Source: Gallionella sp. (GTDB lineage Bacteria > Pseudomonadota > Gammaproteobacteria > Burkholderiales > Gallionellaceae). Taken from it: a stretch of DNA of 64,000 bases. Shown here one piece after another: positions 1-8,322 of this stretch (its first letter is position 1; each line of letters starts with the position of its first letter). The stretch is from contig JAQTTY010000010.1 in NCBI GenBank assembly GCA_028710525.1, forward strand, positions 1-64,000, given 5' to 3'. The notes beneath the pieces were generated by a model that had not been told where the DNA came from, made no database searches, and worked only from the letters and a program-made list of their open reading frames with translations. The position numbers and the translations under genes are program-made.

Positions 1-72
1 CACGATGCGCGCAAAGCTGGTCCACGGAATGTATTCCATGATCTGCGCGAACAGCGTCTTGCCCAAGTTCAT
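1..72 (-). CDS. IS4-family transposase, N-terminal fragment (continues past window start)
   Basis: Reading leftwards from the ATG at 72 gives MNLGKTLFAQIMEYIPW followed by TSFARIV. This is the characteristic N-terminus (DUF4372 domain) of a widespread IS4-family transposase in proteobacteria. Only 24 residues lie inside the window, so the catalytic DDE residues are not visible and intactness is unknown. An alternative ATG at 79 is out of frame. The gene points away from the response-regulator fragment at 222-668, as expected if the element inserted into that gene. Confidence 0.75.
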   Translation of the reverse strand, partial: MNLGKTLFAQIMEYIPWTSFARIV

Positions 73-222
73 AGTTCATCTCCAGAGTGTTCAATCTCTG
101 GAAGTTACTCGAAGCAGAATGTAGGTAGACTGATTTCAAATCGGCACCAAAATAAATTGCTCTACAACCCGCGCCAATACTCAATCTTGGCGGAAATATT
201 CGTAAGTTAACCGGACACTACT
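1..222 (-). mobile_element. Left part of an IS4-family insertion sequence (cut by window edge)
   Basis: The segment holds the first 24 codons of an IS4-type transposase and about 150 bases of non-coding end. The outer end is placed near 205-222, at an inverted-repeat-like GTGTCCGGTTAA on the minus strand, because from about 216 onward the plus strand reads as a response-regulator receiver helix. The exact terminal base and any target duplication cannot be fixed, since the other end lies outside the window. Confidence 0.7.
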
Positions 223-668
223 GTCAGAAGATACTCGATCACTTACTGCGTGACGGCTATATCAACAAGCTGGCCAGCAATGGACTAGAGGCACTCGAAG
301 CAGCACGCACATTCCTTCCGGATGTGATCTTGCTGGATGTAAATATGCCCGGCATAGATGGTTATGAAGTGTGCCGTCAACTCAAATCCGATCCCCGCAC
401 CAGCGACATTCCGGTCATTTTCATCACCGCCATGACAGATGAAAGAGATGAGGAGCTAGGCTTCTCAGTAGGCGGCTCAGATTACATACAAAAGCCTATA
501 CGCGGTGCGATTGTGAAAGCGCGCATTTCCGCACATCTCAAGATCAAGTTCATGCAGGATTATCTGCGCCAGGAGAAGACACTGCTGGAAACTGCCAACC
601 AACAGTCGTTCGTAGAATTGGAGCAACTGCGTACTTATCTATGGGGTGGTGCAAGGGTACGTGCTTGA
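222..668 (+). pseudogene. Response-regulator receiver fragment, 5' end lost at the IS
   Basis: The frame reads CQKILDHLLRDGYINKLASN and then EALEAARTFLPDVILLDVNM, a receiver domain from helix 1 onward. The phospho-acceptor Asp (LLDVNMPG), the Thr of VIFITA and the Lys of YIQKPI are present. The first beta strand with its acidic pair is missing, because the insertion sequence begins just upstream. The receiver is followed by a helical stretch (KFMQDYLRQEKTLLETANQQ), then ends at 668 after an unrelated-looking GGARVRA tail, so any output domain is also gone. The parent may have been a REC-HD-GYP or REC-kinase protein; this is inference. An internal GTG at 324 could start a shorter peptide, but it would not fold as a receiver. 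Confidence 0.7.
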
Positions 669-748
669 TAGATACGGGGCTTATGTAACCGTGAATTTTG
701 AGGCTACAATCGGCACGCTCATAAGGAGCGAACCATTGCCGAGGTGAA

Positions 749-1111
749 ATGCTTCCAGTGCTTGCTATCAATCCGCGTGTGGCTCAGACCACGCGCAAGA
801 AGATCATCCTTTACACACCTTCAAAATGCGCAGCATGGTGTTTACTCACCCTGCTGCTGCAATCCTGCGTGTTCGTGCCCATAACCACCACAAAATATGA
901 CCAAGACTGCCACATCCTCGCGCGCCACATGACGATGGAACCCGTGCAGATCGCGCATCTAAGCAGTTGCACCAACTCGCAATGTACTGAGTTTATGGTC
1001 GTGGCAGGACTGACCGTAGCAGCCAGCGCCGTGATATCCGGCAGCATCGTCATCGTCGGGAATGTGGTGTACTGGATGGAAAAGCAGGGACGCTGTTTAC
1101 AGGTTAGATAA
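749..1111 (+). CDS. Hypothetical small lipoprotein with a hydrophobic C-terminal segment
   Basis: The protein has 120 residues from ATG 749; a GTG at 779 would give a more normal-length signal peptide. A basic stretch (TTRKK) is followed by a hydrophobic segment and LLLQSC, a plausible lipobox with Cys at residue 40. The mature part contains further cysteines (KYDQDC, LSSCTNSQC) and a second hydrophobic segment near residues 83-105 (VVAGLTVAASAVISGSIVIV) before a short polar tail. It resembles small uncharacterised proteobacterial lipoproteins. The pairs of cysteines suggest disulfides in the periplasm. No operon partner is evident. The function is unknown. Confidence 0.6.
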   Translation: MLPVLAINPRVAQTTRKKIILYTPSKCAAWCLLTLLLQSCVFVPITTTKYDQDCHILARHMTMEPVQIAHLSSCTNSQCTEFMVVAGLTVAASAVISGSIVIVGNVVYWMEKQGRCLQVR

Positions 1112-1193
1112 TCTCCAAATCTCTTACTTGATAAGTTATTGACTGCAGAATTAGGCGATATGATGACTTGGTTTAAAACCTCGAGAGAGTGAC

Positions 1194-1643
1194 ATGGAAA
1201 CGATAGCGCAGCGTTCTGATAGCCGCAGTGTCTTCATCGCAGCAACTCCAGATCAAGTATTTGCCGCGATGAGTGATCCGAACCGTGTAGCACGCTGGTG
1301 GGGGCCGGAAGGTTTCAGCAACACTATCCAGCAGTTTGAGTTTCGGCCCGGCGGCACTTGGCTACTTACCATGCATAGTCCAGACGGCAAGGACTATGCC
1401 AACGAGAGTCGCTTCATTCGCTTAGTACCTAGCGAGATATTCGAGATCGAGCATTTCACCGGCCACCACTTTTTCTTGACGATAAGTTTGCAACCGTCCG
1501 AGCAAGGAACGCTTGTAAATTGGCGCCAAACTTTCGACACAGTTGAGCACTACCAAGGCATCGCCAATTTTGTTGCAGGCGCCAACGAGCAAAACTTGCA
1601 GCGTCTGAAAATTGAAGTGCTAAGTACAATTGATCCTGCCTGA
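1194..1643 (+). CDS. SRPBCC / AHSA1-type START-like domain protein
   Basis: This 149-residue single-domain protein has the hallmarks of the Aha1/CalC group of SRPBCC proteins. The N-terminal strand is followed by ATPDQVFAAMSDPNRVARWW and GPEGF. A central FRPGGTWLLTMHSPDG then YANESRFIRLVPSEIFEIEH corresponds to the beta-grip, and the C-terminal helix is GANEQNLQRLKIEVL. Proteins of this fold hold small hydrophobic ligands or act as stress-related binding proteins, and no specific ligand can be read from the sequence. It starts at ATG 1194 after GAGAGTGAC, ends two bases before a possible TTG start of the next gene, and is probably cotranscribed with it. Confidence 0.8.
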   Translation: METIAQRSDSRSVFIAATPDQVFAAMSDPNRVARWWGPEGFSNTIQQFEFRPGGTWLLTMHSPDGKDYANESRFIRLVPSEIFEIEHFTGHHFFLTISLQPSEQGTLVNWRQTFDTVEHYQGIANFVAGANEQNLQRLKIEVLSTIDPA

Positions 1644-1705
1644 AGTTGTGTGAATTTAAAATTCCATCAAATGAGCCTGAAGCAGCACTGCACCTACCAA
1701 TCTAT

Positions 1706-2245
1706 ATGACCTCTATGACTAGCGTTCTAATCCTTCCTGGATATGGTGATTCCGATAGCACGCATTGGCAATCGCTATGGCAGCTTGAGCACCCTGAGTA
1801 CCATCGCGTACAGCAAGATAGTTGGGATAGCCCGGTGATGGATGATTGGCTATGCAGATTGGATGAGGCGGTGTCTGTGGCTGCAAGCCCACCGGTGTTA
1901 GTCGCGCATAGCTTGGCTTGTTTGGTAGTCGCACGATGGGCAGCTCAAACCAAGAAACAAGTACAAGGTGCACTACTGGTCGCACCGCCCGATCCAACTA
2001 CCTCTGCATTTCCTAGTAGTGCAACGGGGTTTGCAACGGTTGCAAACTCGCGGTTCAATTTCCCCAGCATCGTGATCGCCAGTTCTGATGATCCTTATGG
2101 AACGATGGAATTCCAGAAGTGGTGTGCGGAGGAATGGGGTAGTCGCTTCATAGTTGCTGGCGCACGTGGACATTTGAATGGTGAAAGTGGTCTAGGTACT
2201 TGGCCCGCAGGACAGACCTATCTACGAGAGCTTTTGCGGCTTTAG
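1706..2245 (+). CDS. RBBP9/YdeN-family serine hydrolase
   Basis: A small alpha/beta hydrolase of about 179 residues from ATG 1706 (ATG 1715 is an alternative). It opens with SVLILPGYGDSDSTHWQSLW, the family's oxyanion and substrate loop. The nucleophile elbow is VAHSLACLV (Ser of H-S-L). The Asp of SSDDPYG and the His of GARGHLN complete the expected triad, and GTWPAG near the end is typical of the family. A longer TTG start at 1646 would add a tail with no family counterpart, so it is not preferred. The enzyme is likely cytoplasmic. Its substrate is unknown, and members are often annotated only as esterases. It converges with flgL. Confidence 0.85.
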   Translation: MTSMTSVLILPGYGDSDSTHWQSLWQLEHPEYHRVQQDSWDSPVMDDWLCRLDEAVSVAASPPVLVAHSLACLVVARWAAQTKKQVQGALLVAPPDPTTSAFPSSATGFATVANSRFNFPSIVIASSDDPYGTMEFQKWCAEEWGSRFIVAGARGHLNGESGLGTWPAGQTYLRELLRL

Positions 2246-2260
2246 GAATAGCAAGAAATA

Positions 2261-2284
2261 GCGCAATCCGAGCTTGGATTACGC
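2261..2284 (-). terminator. Probable Rho-independent terminator after flgL
   Basis: GCGCAATCC and GGATTACGC flank a 6-base loop and form a 9-bp stem with one G-U pair. On the minus strand it follows the flgL stop codon by about 15 bases and is followed by a T-rich stretch (TATTTCTT). It lies in the 53-base gap between two convergent genes, so it may also slow the plus-strand transcript. The T-tract is imperfect. Confidence 0.55.
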
Positions 2285-2298
2285 GGCTCCATGCTTGT

Positions 2299-3513
2299 TT
2301 ACATATAGGTGAACAAGGACAAGTTAGAAACCTGCACAAAGGATTTCTGTGCGGCTTGCAGACTCAGTTGTTGTTGCGCCAAATCTGTAGCGGCTTTGTT
2401 GTAATCGGTGTCTTGCAGATTCGATAAGGTCTGTTTGTAGTTCAGCCCCAGATTGTCACCCATAGATTGCGCACTATCGACCGCATTCATACTGACACCC
2501 ACCACCGTGTTCGCGGCAGAAATACTGTTCAACCCCCTATCCATATTAGCGATAGCACTGCTAATACTTGAAGCTAAAGCGTTTGCCTGTGCGGCATTCC
2601 CTGGAGGGACGGACACTTTCAATGCTGCGATGGCATCGGCGATGTTCTTGAAGATGCTGACATTGCTACTGGGTGCCAAGGTGAACTGATCCCCATTGGC
2701 AGGTGCGCCCTGCACGGTCATCTGCATTCCGTCAAAGGCTATGGTCTGCCCTGCGGTGTAAGGTTGAGCAGTCAGAACTGCAGCACCAGTGGTGGTATTC
2801 GTGACGTTATAGGTTGTCACTCCTGCGGCGACTGTAAAACTGATGCTGTAGTTGTTGCCCGTGAGTGCGGTGGGGTTGGTAACACTACCCTGATTCATTA
2901 AGCCGGTGCCCGTATTGGTAGCAGTTGCTTGGGTGACGAAGACACCGTTACCATTTTTAACGCGCATAAAAATATCCGCTCCGGACTGTGTCGCGCCTAC
3001 TTGTAATGTATCGCTAATCTGGGTGAGTTTCTTGCCGTCATCGCCGAAGTAGGCATATCCCGCAGCAGTGTTAGAGAATGGTTGAGTCTTGGATTGAAAA
3101 CCGGAGAACAAAAAATTGCCATTCGCATTTTTAGTATTAGCCATACTCACTAATTGATCCAGTCGACTCTGCAATGCGTTCGAGATGTTTATCCTATCGC
3201 TGTCCGTATAAGTGCTGTAGTTTGATCCCACCAACGTAGTACGGATATCCTGCAGCACTCCAGTTATGCCCTGCAGCGTGCTATCCATCTGCGTCAACGT
3301 ACCTTTTAGACTATCGCGATTAGTCGTGTATTGGGTATTGGTGGCGTCGGCATGACTGACTTCCAAGGCCTGTGCTGCTGCAGCTGGATCGATGGAGGGC
3401 GTAAGTAAACGGCGTCCAGTGGCGAGTTGTTGTTGGGTCTGCATCAACTTAGCCTGCTGCTGATTCAGTGTCGTGACGTTGCTGTCATAGATCATGCCGG
3501 TACTGATACGCAT
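2299..3513 (-). CDS. flgL: Flagellar hook-associated protein 3 (hook-filament junction)
   Basis: FlgL forms the second junction layer between hook and filament. The 404-residue protein has a flagellin-type N-terminal helical region (MRISTGMIYDSNVTTLNQQQ, with the QLATGRRL motif) at residues 1-140, and a matching C-terminal helix (residues 300-404) with NLQDTDYNKAATDLAQQQL. A Thr/Ala/Gly-rich outer domain sits between them, at about 190-290. Length is slightly above the enterobacterial protein, through the outer domain. It follows flgK by 11 bases and is the last gene of the flg run. With flgK it is probably read from the FliA-type promoter at 5488-5514. Confidence 0.95.
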   Translation of the reverse strand: MRISTGMIYDSNVTTLNQQQAKLMQTQQQLATGRRLLTPSIDPAAAAQALEVSHADATNTQYTTNRDSLKGTLTQMDSTLQGITGVLQDIRTTLVGSNYSTYTDSDRINISNALQSRLDQLVSMANTKNANGNFLFSGFQSKTQPFSNTAAGYAYFGDDGKKLTQISDTLQVGATQSGADIFMRVKNGNGVFVTQATATNTGTGLMNQGSVTNPTALTGNNYSISFTVAAGVTTYNVTNTTTGAAVLTAQPYTAGQTIAFDGMQMTVQGAPANGDQFTLAPSSNVSIFKNIADAIAALKVSVPPGNAAQANALASSISSAIANMDRGLNSISAANTVVGVSMNAVDSAQSMGDNLGLNYKQTLSNLQDTDYNKAATDLAQQQLSLQAAQKSFVQVSNLSLFTYM

Positions 3514-3524
3514 CTCACACCTAC

Positions 3525-5447
3525 CTATCTCAGATTCAATAATGTGTCGAACATGGTATTGGCGACCTGGATCGCCTTACCTGCGGCTTGATACGCACGC
3601 TGATAGCGCATCAAGTTGGCGGCCTCCTCGTCGAGGTTCACGCCTGACACTGACTGTTGCGACTGCACCAACTGCGTCACCATATTGGTTTGCGCGGTGC
3701 TATTCAACGTCACCTCGCGTGTCTTATTGCCAACATCTGCCACCAGTTGCCCATAGGCCGACTGATAACTACTGGTGCCGTTGCCCATGGTGTTCTGCAA
3801 CTGCAGTGCTGCCATCGCCAGCGCATTGCGGTTATCGGCGATGCCGCCGGTATTGGCCTGCATGGTGAACACATCACCCGCTGCCGGCGTGCCAGTGATT
3901 TGGGAAGTCCAGCCGTTATAGGCCAGCGCTATGGTGCTGCCAGGTGTGTAGCTGATAGGTGCGGCTACAGCAGGCACAGCACCAGTGACGGTGTAAGTCG
4001 GCAAGGTGGCGGGTGGCACCACGGCGTTGAAAGTGATGGTGACCGGCGCCTGCAAACTGGCGTTGAGTGGTGCAGTGACCGTGCCATTGCTAATGCTGGC
4101 ATTACCCATGTTAGTCAAAGCGCCACTACCTGCTATAGGTGCAGCAGCAGCGATCTTGAGCGGGTCAGTGATAGCGAGTGAGATGTTCAGTGCACCCAAC
4201 GCAGTCGGACGGATCAAGAAGCTATCCCCCACCGCCGCCGCGCCCGAAGCGAGACTGATGGTGAAGCCATCCACCATCTGCGGCAAACTAGCTAGATTGG
4301 TAACGGTGTTATCTGACTGTCGTATCAGGGTATAACTGGTGCCACCGTTGAATTTCAAGGTGTAGTCGCTAGCAGTCAAGGCTGTGCTGCTGGTGATGGT
4401 GGCTGCCATCACGGCATTGCCTACATTGTTGCTAGCAGAACTCACTAAGGGCGATGGTACATTGAACAGGTTACCGCCCAGTGCACCGTTCATATCTTGG
4501 CCCAACTGATGCTGAGCGTTGATGGTATCGGCCAAACTGATGGCCAAGCGCCCCAGCGCATTGCGTGCAGGCTCCAGACTCTGATCGCGGAAACTCAACA
4601 AACCGCCCAGTTTGCCGCCTTGGAATACAGTCTGGGGGAGTAAAACAGTCGCGCCATTCGCGTTATAAGCCACTTCTAATCGCGTTGGATCGGTGGCTGA
4701 TGCGACGGTCTTCAGGCCAAAGGCTTGATTGCCCACTACCAAAGGTTGACCACTACCTACGAATACGTTGTAGCTGCCGTCGGTCTGCTTCAGCACCGAC
4801 ACTTTTACTTCCTGATTCAACTGACTGATCAATTGATCGCGTTGATCAAGTAGGTCGTTGGCTGGTTGTCCGCCTGATACCCCTTGAGCCAAGGTGATGC
4901 TCTGATTCAAGTTAGCGATTTGCTGCGCAAAACTGTTGATGGACGTGACACTGGTGCTTATCTGTCCGTTCAGACTGTTACTGATATCACTGAACTGTTG
5001 ATTAAGTGTTTGGAAGCGACCGACCAAGGTTTGCGCACTGCTCAGCAGTGCTTGGCGTGCGGGGATGGAGTCGGCGGTGTTCGCCACCAGATTCATGGAA
5101 TTAAAGAAATCCTGCATTGCGGGCGACATGCCTGCGGCAGGGTCAGCCAGCACATTATCGATCTGGCTAACTTGGGCGAGATAAGTGGACAACTGGCTGG
5201 ATTGCGCCTGTCCTTGTAAGACTTGAGTGTTCAGAAAATCGTCATAGATGCGCTTGACGGTGCTGACATTGGTACCCTGTCCCAGATAACCGGCACCGGT
5301 GTATTGCGGCAGATTGGTGGACTGGACGATCTGCTGGCGGTTGTATCCGGGTGTATTCGCGTTGGCGATGTTGTGCTGCGTGGTGGTCAACCCCGCTTGC
5401 GCCGCATTCAGCCCGCTCACGCCTATGCTAAAGATACTGCTTGCCAT
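3525..5447 (-). CDS. flgK: Flagellar hook-associated protein 1
   Basis: FlgK is the first junction protein on the hook tip and is exported by the flagellar type III apparatus. The 640-residue protein has the rod/hook N-terminal signature SIFSIGVSGLNAAQAGLTTT followed by HNIANANTPGYNRQ (residues 4-38), a long coiled region, a variable Thr/Ala-rich outer domain (about 330-560), and the conserved C-terminal helix NLDEEAANLMRYQRAYQAAG to the end. It starts at ATG 5447. It is separated from flgJ by 185 bases that carry a FliA-type promoter and a dispersed repeat. This separates class-3 flgKL from the basal-body genes upstream. Confidence 0.95.
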   Translation of the reverse strand: MASSIFSIGVSGLNAAQAGLTTTQHNIANANTPGYNRQQIVQSTNLPQYTGAGYLGQGTNVSTVKRIYDDFLNTQVLQGQAQSSQLSTYLAQVSQIDNVLADPAAGMSPAMQDFFNSMNLVANTADSIPARQALLSSAQTLVGRFQTLNQQFSDISNSLNGQISTSVTSINSFAQQIANLNQSITLAQGVSGGQPANDLLDQRDQLISQLNQEVKVSVLKQTDGSYNVFVGSGQPLVVGNQAFGLKTVASATDPTRLEVAYNANGATVLLPQTVFQGGKLGGLLSFRDQSLEPARNALGRLAISLADTINAQHQLGQDMNGALGGNLFNVPSPLVSSASNNVGNAVMAATITSSTALTASDYTLKFNGGTSYTLIRQSDNTVTNLASLPQMVDGFTISLASGAAAVGDSFLIRPTALGALNISLAITDPLKIAAAAPIAGSGALTNMGNASISNGTVTAPLNASLQAPVTITFNAVVPPATLPTYTVTGAVPAVAAPISYTPGSTIALAYNGWTSQITGTPAAGDVFTMQANTGGIADNRNALAMAALQLQNTMGNGTSSYQSAYGQLVADVGNKTREVTLNSTAQTNMVTQLVQSQQSVSGVNLDEEAANLMRYQRAYQAAGKAIQVANTMFDTLLNLR

Positions 5448-5487
5448 GATTTATTCCTCTCACTTACCGACTACACTGCTTCCCCTG

Positions 5488-5514
5488 TTATCGGCATCCT
5501 TGTCTGATTCTTTA
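5488..5514 (-). promoter_or_regulatory. FliA (sigma-28) promoter for flgK-flgL
   Basis: On the minus strand the site reads TAAAGAAT, 11 bases, GCCGATAA. This matches the flagellar consensus TAAAGTTT-N11-GCCGATAA in 6 of 8 and 8 of 8 positions. The -10 element ends about 40 bases before the flgK start. FliA control of flgKL is normal for late flagellar genes. The match is read directly; activity is inferred. Confidence 0.85.
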
Positions 5515-5531
5515 ATGCGGCGCTCTATATC

Positions 5532-5570
5532 CCTTTCTCCTGTAAGGGGGAAGGCTAGGATGGGGGTGTT
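5532..5570 (+). repeat. Dispersed GC-rich hairpin repeat, copy 1
   Basis: An imperfect hairpin (CCTTTCTCCT, GTA, AGGGGGAAGG) is followed by GGCTAGGATGGGGGTGTT read from the shared part. Bases 5545-5570 are identical over 26 bases to the reverse complement of 52856-52881. A G/C homopolymer-rich stretch (CTCCCCCTCCCCCCTCCCC) follows at about 5583-5601. It lies between flgJ and the flgK promoter, outside both genes. Confidence 0.75.
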
Positions 5571-5632
5571 GCGATTTACATTTCTCCCCCTCCCCCCTCC
5601 CCTTCACTGGAGAGAGAATTCAACGTGCTGCA

Positions 5633-6514
5633 CTAACTCTTCACATCCAACTTGCTCATCACCTGCACCAGTTTGTTGGCATAGTTAGGGTCGGTGGCAT
5701 AACCGGCCCGCTGCATCGCCTGTGCCATCCCCGCATGATCACCACCTTGCTGCAACACCTCGGCATAGCGCGGATTGTTATTGATCAGCTGCGCGTAATC
5801 TTGGAAGGCTGCGGCATAGGAAGGATAGGCGCGGAAATTCTGTACCTGCTTGCGTGCGACGCCGTTTTCGTACTCTGTGGTCGTTACTGCGGCAACCTTA
5901 CCATTCCAATTACTACCTGCTTTGATACCAAATAAATTGTGGCTGTTCGTACCATCCGCATTACGTATCTCGTGCTTACCCCAACCGCTCTCTAATGCCG
6001 CCTGTCCTAACATCATATGGACTGGCACACCCCCGGGCTGACTAGCTTGCTGCGCATGCGGCAACATACGATTCATAAAGGCTTGCTGGAAGTCGGCGTT
6101 ATAGGCGGAAGGAATAGCAGCAGCCGATGAAGTCGCCAGTGAAGCGGGTGTAATGACACTACCCCGCTCGCTTGCCGCCGCACCCTTCATATCCAAAGCC
6201 CCACTATTACGGCTCAGTTGCTTGACCATCATGTCGGCTAGACCGACGCCACGGGTGGCCATGTTCTGCGCGAACTGCTGGTCCAGCATGCCGGTGAACA
6301 TCTTGGTCTGCTCGTTATCGAACATACCGTCTTGCGGCGTAGCTTCGCGCATACTCTTGAGCATCATATTGAGGAACACCGATTCGAATTGTTGTGCGGC
6401 GGCTTTAAGCGCCTTATCCGGTGACTGCTTGGCTTGCGCACGCAAACTATCCAACGACTGGCTGTCTGCAGCCAGACTGCGCAGCATCGACGGATCGTTG
6501 AGTGGCATGACCAT
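5633..6514 (-). CDS. flgJ: Flagellar rod-assembly protein with peptidoglycan hydrolase domain
   Basis: FlgJ caps the growing rod and digests peptidoglycan so that the rod can pass. Of 293 residues, about 35-100 form the rod-capping domain (QFESVFLNMMLKSMREA, MFDNEQTKMFTGMLDQQFAQ). A Ser/Ala-rich linker follows, and about 150-290 form a GH73 glucosaminidase domain with LGQAALESGWGK (catalytic Glu), SHNLFGIKAGSNW and YPSYAAAFQDYAQLI. Both halves are present, as in beta- and gammaproteobacteria. The ATG overlaps the flgI stop codon (TGATG), so translation is probably coupled. Confidence 0.95.
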   Translation of the reverse strand: MVMPLNDPSMLRSLAADSQSLDSLRAQAKQSPDKALKAAAQQFESVFLNMMLKSMREATPQDGMFDNEQTKMFTGMLDQQFAQNMATRGVGLADMMVKQLSRNSGALDMKGAAASERGSVITPASLATSSAAAIPSAYNADFQQAFMNRMLPHAQQASQPGGVPVHMMLGQAALESGWGKHEIRNADGTNSHNLFGIKAGSNWNGKVAAVTTTEYENGVARKQVQNFRAYPSYAAAFQDYAQLINNNPRYAEVLQQGGDHAGMAQAMQRAGYATDPNYANKLVQVMSKLDVKS

Positions 6515-7629
6515 CAGATCACCTCCAGTTCCGCATGCAGGGCACCTGCCGCCTTCATCGCTTGCAATATCGCGAGCAAGTCCTGAGGAGTCGCGCCTAT
6601 GGAATTAAGCGCCTTGACCACTTCACTGAGTGACACCCCCTTGGGTAACTGCACCAAGCCCCCTTTATCAGATGTGATGTCCACTGTGGTCTTGTCCACT
6701 TGCTTAGTCTTGCCGCCAGATAAAGCATTAGGCTGGCTGACCGTGCTATCGGTATTGATGACCACCGTGAGATTACCGTGCGCGATGGCACAACTATCCA
6801 GCGTGACGTTCTGGTTCATCACCACCGAGCCAGTGCGTGCATTGATGGTGACCTTGGCCACGCCCTGCGCGGGATCGACTTCCATGTTCTCGATCTGCGA
6901 GATGAAGGCGACACGCTGATTGCCGCCCGGTGCGCGCACCTCGATCAAGCGACCATCCAATGCAGCCGCCGTATCAGGTGCGATCTTGTTGTTGATGGCA
7001 GCAACGATGCGAGCAGCTGTGGTGAAATCGTTGCTATTCAATTCAAGGTGTATGAAATCGCCCTGCCCCAGCACGGTCGGGACGGAACGTTCTACCGTCG
7101 CACCAGAGGGGATACGCCCCACACTGAGATGATTGACCTGCACCGATGCACCCCCTGCTGATGCGCCCACGCCACTAACGAGCAGATTGCCTTGTGCCAT
7201 CGCATAGACCTGACCATCCGCGCCTTTAAGTGGCGTCATCAGCAAAGTACCGCCGCGCAGACTCTTGGCATTACCCAAAGAGGAGGCTGTGATATCAATG
7301 ACCTGACCTGGCTTAGCGAAAGGAGGCAAGGTAGCGGTGACCATCACCGCCGCGACGTTCTTAAGTTGCAAACTGGTGCCAGGGGGCAGGGTCACGCCCA
7401 TCTGTCCCAACATGGTGATGGTGCTTTGCACCGTGAACGGTGTCTGCGTGGTCTGATCACCACTGCCGTCTAAGCCAACCACCAAGCCATAGCCCAGCAA
7501 CTGGTTGTCACGCACGCCCTGGATACTGGCCATATCCTTGATACGGTCAGCACTGGCATTCTGAGCAGTCAGTAAACACAAGAAGATGAGTGAGGAGACC
7601 AGCAGTGATTTGAGCAGAGCGTTCATCAT
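6514..7629 (-). CDS. flgI: Flagellar P-ring protein
   Basis: FlgI builds the P ring in the peptidoglycan layer around the rod. The 371-residue protein has an N-terminal signal peptide (hydrophobic LLVSSLIFLCLLTAQ, cleavage likely after ASA, before DRIKD), then the invariant region IQGVRDNQLLGYGLVVGLDG and an unbroken FlgI domain to the end (SLSEVVKALNSIGATPQDLL). Two ATG codons stand in tandem at the start. AGGAG is only 2 bases from the first but 5 from the second (7626), so the true protein may be one residue shorter. It sits between flgH and flgJ, as usual. Confidence 0.95.
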   Translation of the reverse strand: MMNALLKSLLVSSLIFLCLLTAQNASADRIKDMASIQGVRDNQLLGYGLVVGLDGSGDQTTQTPFTVQSTITMLGQMGVTLPPGTSLQLKNVAAVMVTATLPPFAKPGQVIDITASSLGNAKSLRGGTLLMTPLKGADGQVYAMAQGNLLVSGVGASAGGASVQVNHLSVGRIPSGATVERSVPTVLGQGDFIHLELNSNDFTTAARIVAAINNKIAPDTAAALDGRLIEVRAPGGNQRVAFISQIENMEVDPAQGVAKVTINARTGSVVMNQNVTLDSCAIAHGNLTVVINTDSTVSQPNALSGGKTKQVDKTTVDITSDKGGLVQLPKGVSLSEVVKALNSIGATPQDLLAILQAMKAAGALHAELEVI

Positions 7630-7634
7630 GTCTC

Positions 7635-8312
7635 CTAGAACGGGAAGATGGAGAAGAAGAATCGACTGAACATAGTCGTCACTGCAGATGCATCGATGTT
7701 CTGCGCCCCCTTATATTCGACATGCACATCCGCGACTTGCGTGGATTGCACGGTGTTCGCGGCACTGATGGTGGATGGATTCACCACACCGGAGAAACGC
7801 ACAAACTCTTCCGAATGTTTGATCGCCACTTGCTTCTCACCGGCCACATTCAGATTGCCATTGGGCAACACTTCGGTGACCGTGACAGTGATGGAGCCGC
7901 TGAAAGTATTGCTGCCCGAGCTGTCACTGGCGCTGGCAGACTTGAGCGCACTACTACTGGATACATTGAACGGTGTCTGTATGGTCTGTCCGGTCGCACC
8001 CGCTGTAACCGTAGGTGTGCCTATAGCGATACTGCCGCTGGTGCCGGAATTGCTTCCAGATTTTTCCGCTGCGGAAGTGGACTCTACGATATTGATGATG
8101 AGCACATCTCCAACATTACGCGCACGCCTATCCTCGAACATAGGACGTTCGTTCACGCCGGCCTGAAAGATCGAACCATTAGCAGTCGGTACCGTGGCAG
8201 GTTTTGCCTCGGGGCGCGCAGTCAGCGGCTGCTTGATGCTCGTCGATGGCGTACACGCTGCTAACAGCAGCAGTGCAGCGATGATCAACGAAGATTTGAA
8301 TGCGCTATTCAT
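7635..8312 (-). CDS. flgH: Flagellar L-ring lipoprotein
   Basis: FlgH forms the L ring in the outer membrane. From ATG 8312 the protein has 225 residues. An N-terminal signal (SSLIIAALLLLAACTPS) carries the lipobox LAAC with the lipidated Cys at residue 20. The mature part has the conserved MFEDRRARNVGDVLIINIVE and GNLNVAGEKQVAIKHSEEFV, and ends in FSRFFFSIFPF. The frame is open further upstream, but that would place a basic 27-residue leader ahead of the signal peptide, so ATG 8312 is chosen. The gap to flgG is 10 bases and to flgI 5 bases. Confidence 0.95.
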   Translation of the reverse strand: MNSAFKSSLIIAALLLLAACTPSTSIKQPLTARPEAKPATVPTANGSIFQAGVNERPMFEDRRARNVGDVLIINIVESTSAAEKSGSNSGTSGSIAIGTPTVTAGATGQTIQTPFNVSSSSALKSASASDSSGSNTFSGSITVTVTEVLPNGNLNVAGEKQVAIKHSEEFVRFSGVVNPSTISAANTVQSTQVADVHVEYKGAQNIDASAVTTMFSRFFFSIFPF

Positions 8313-8322
8313 GGCTGTCTCT

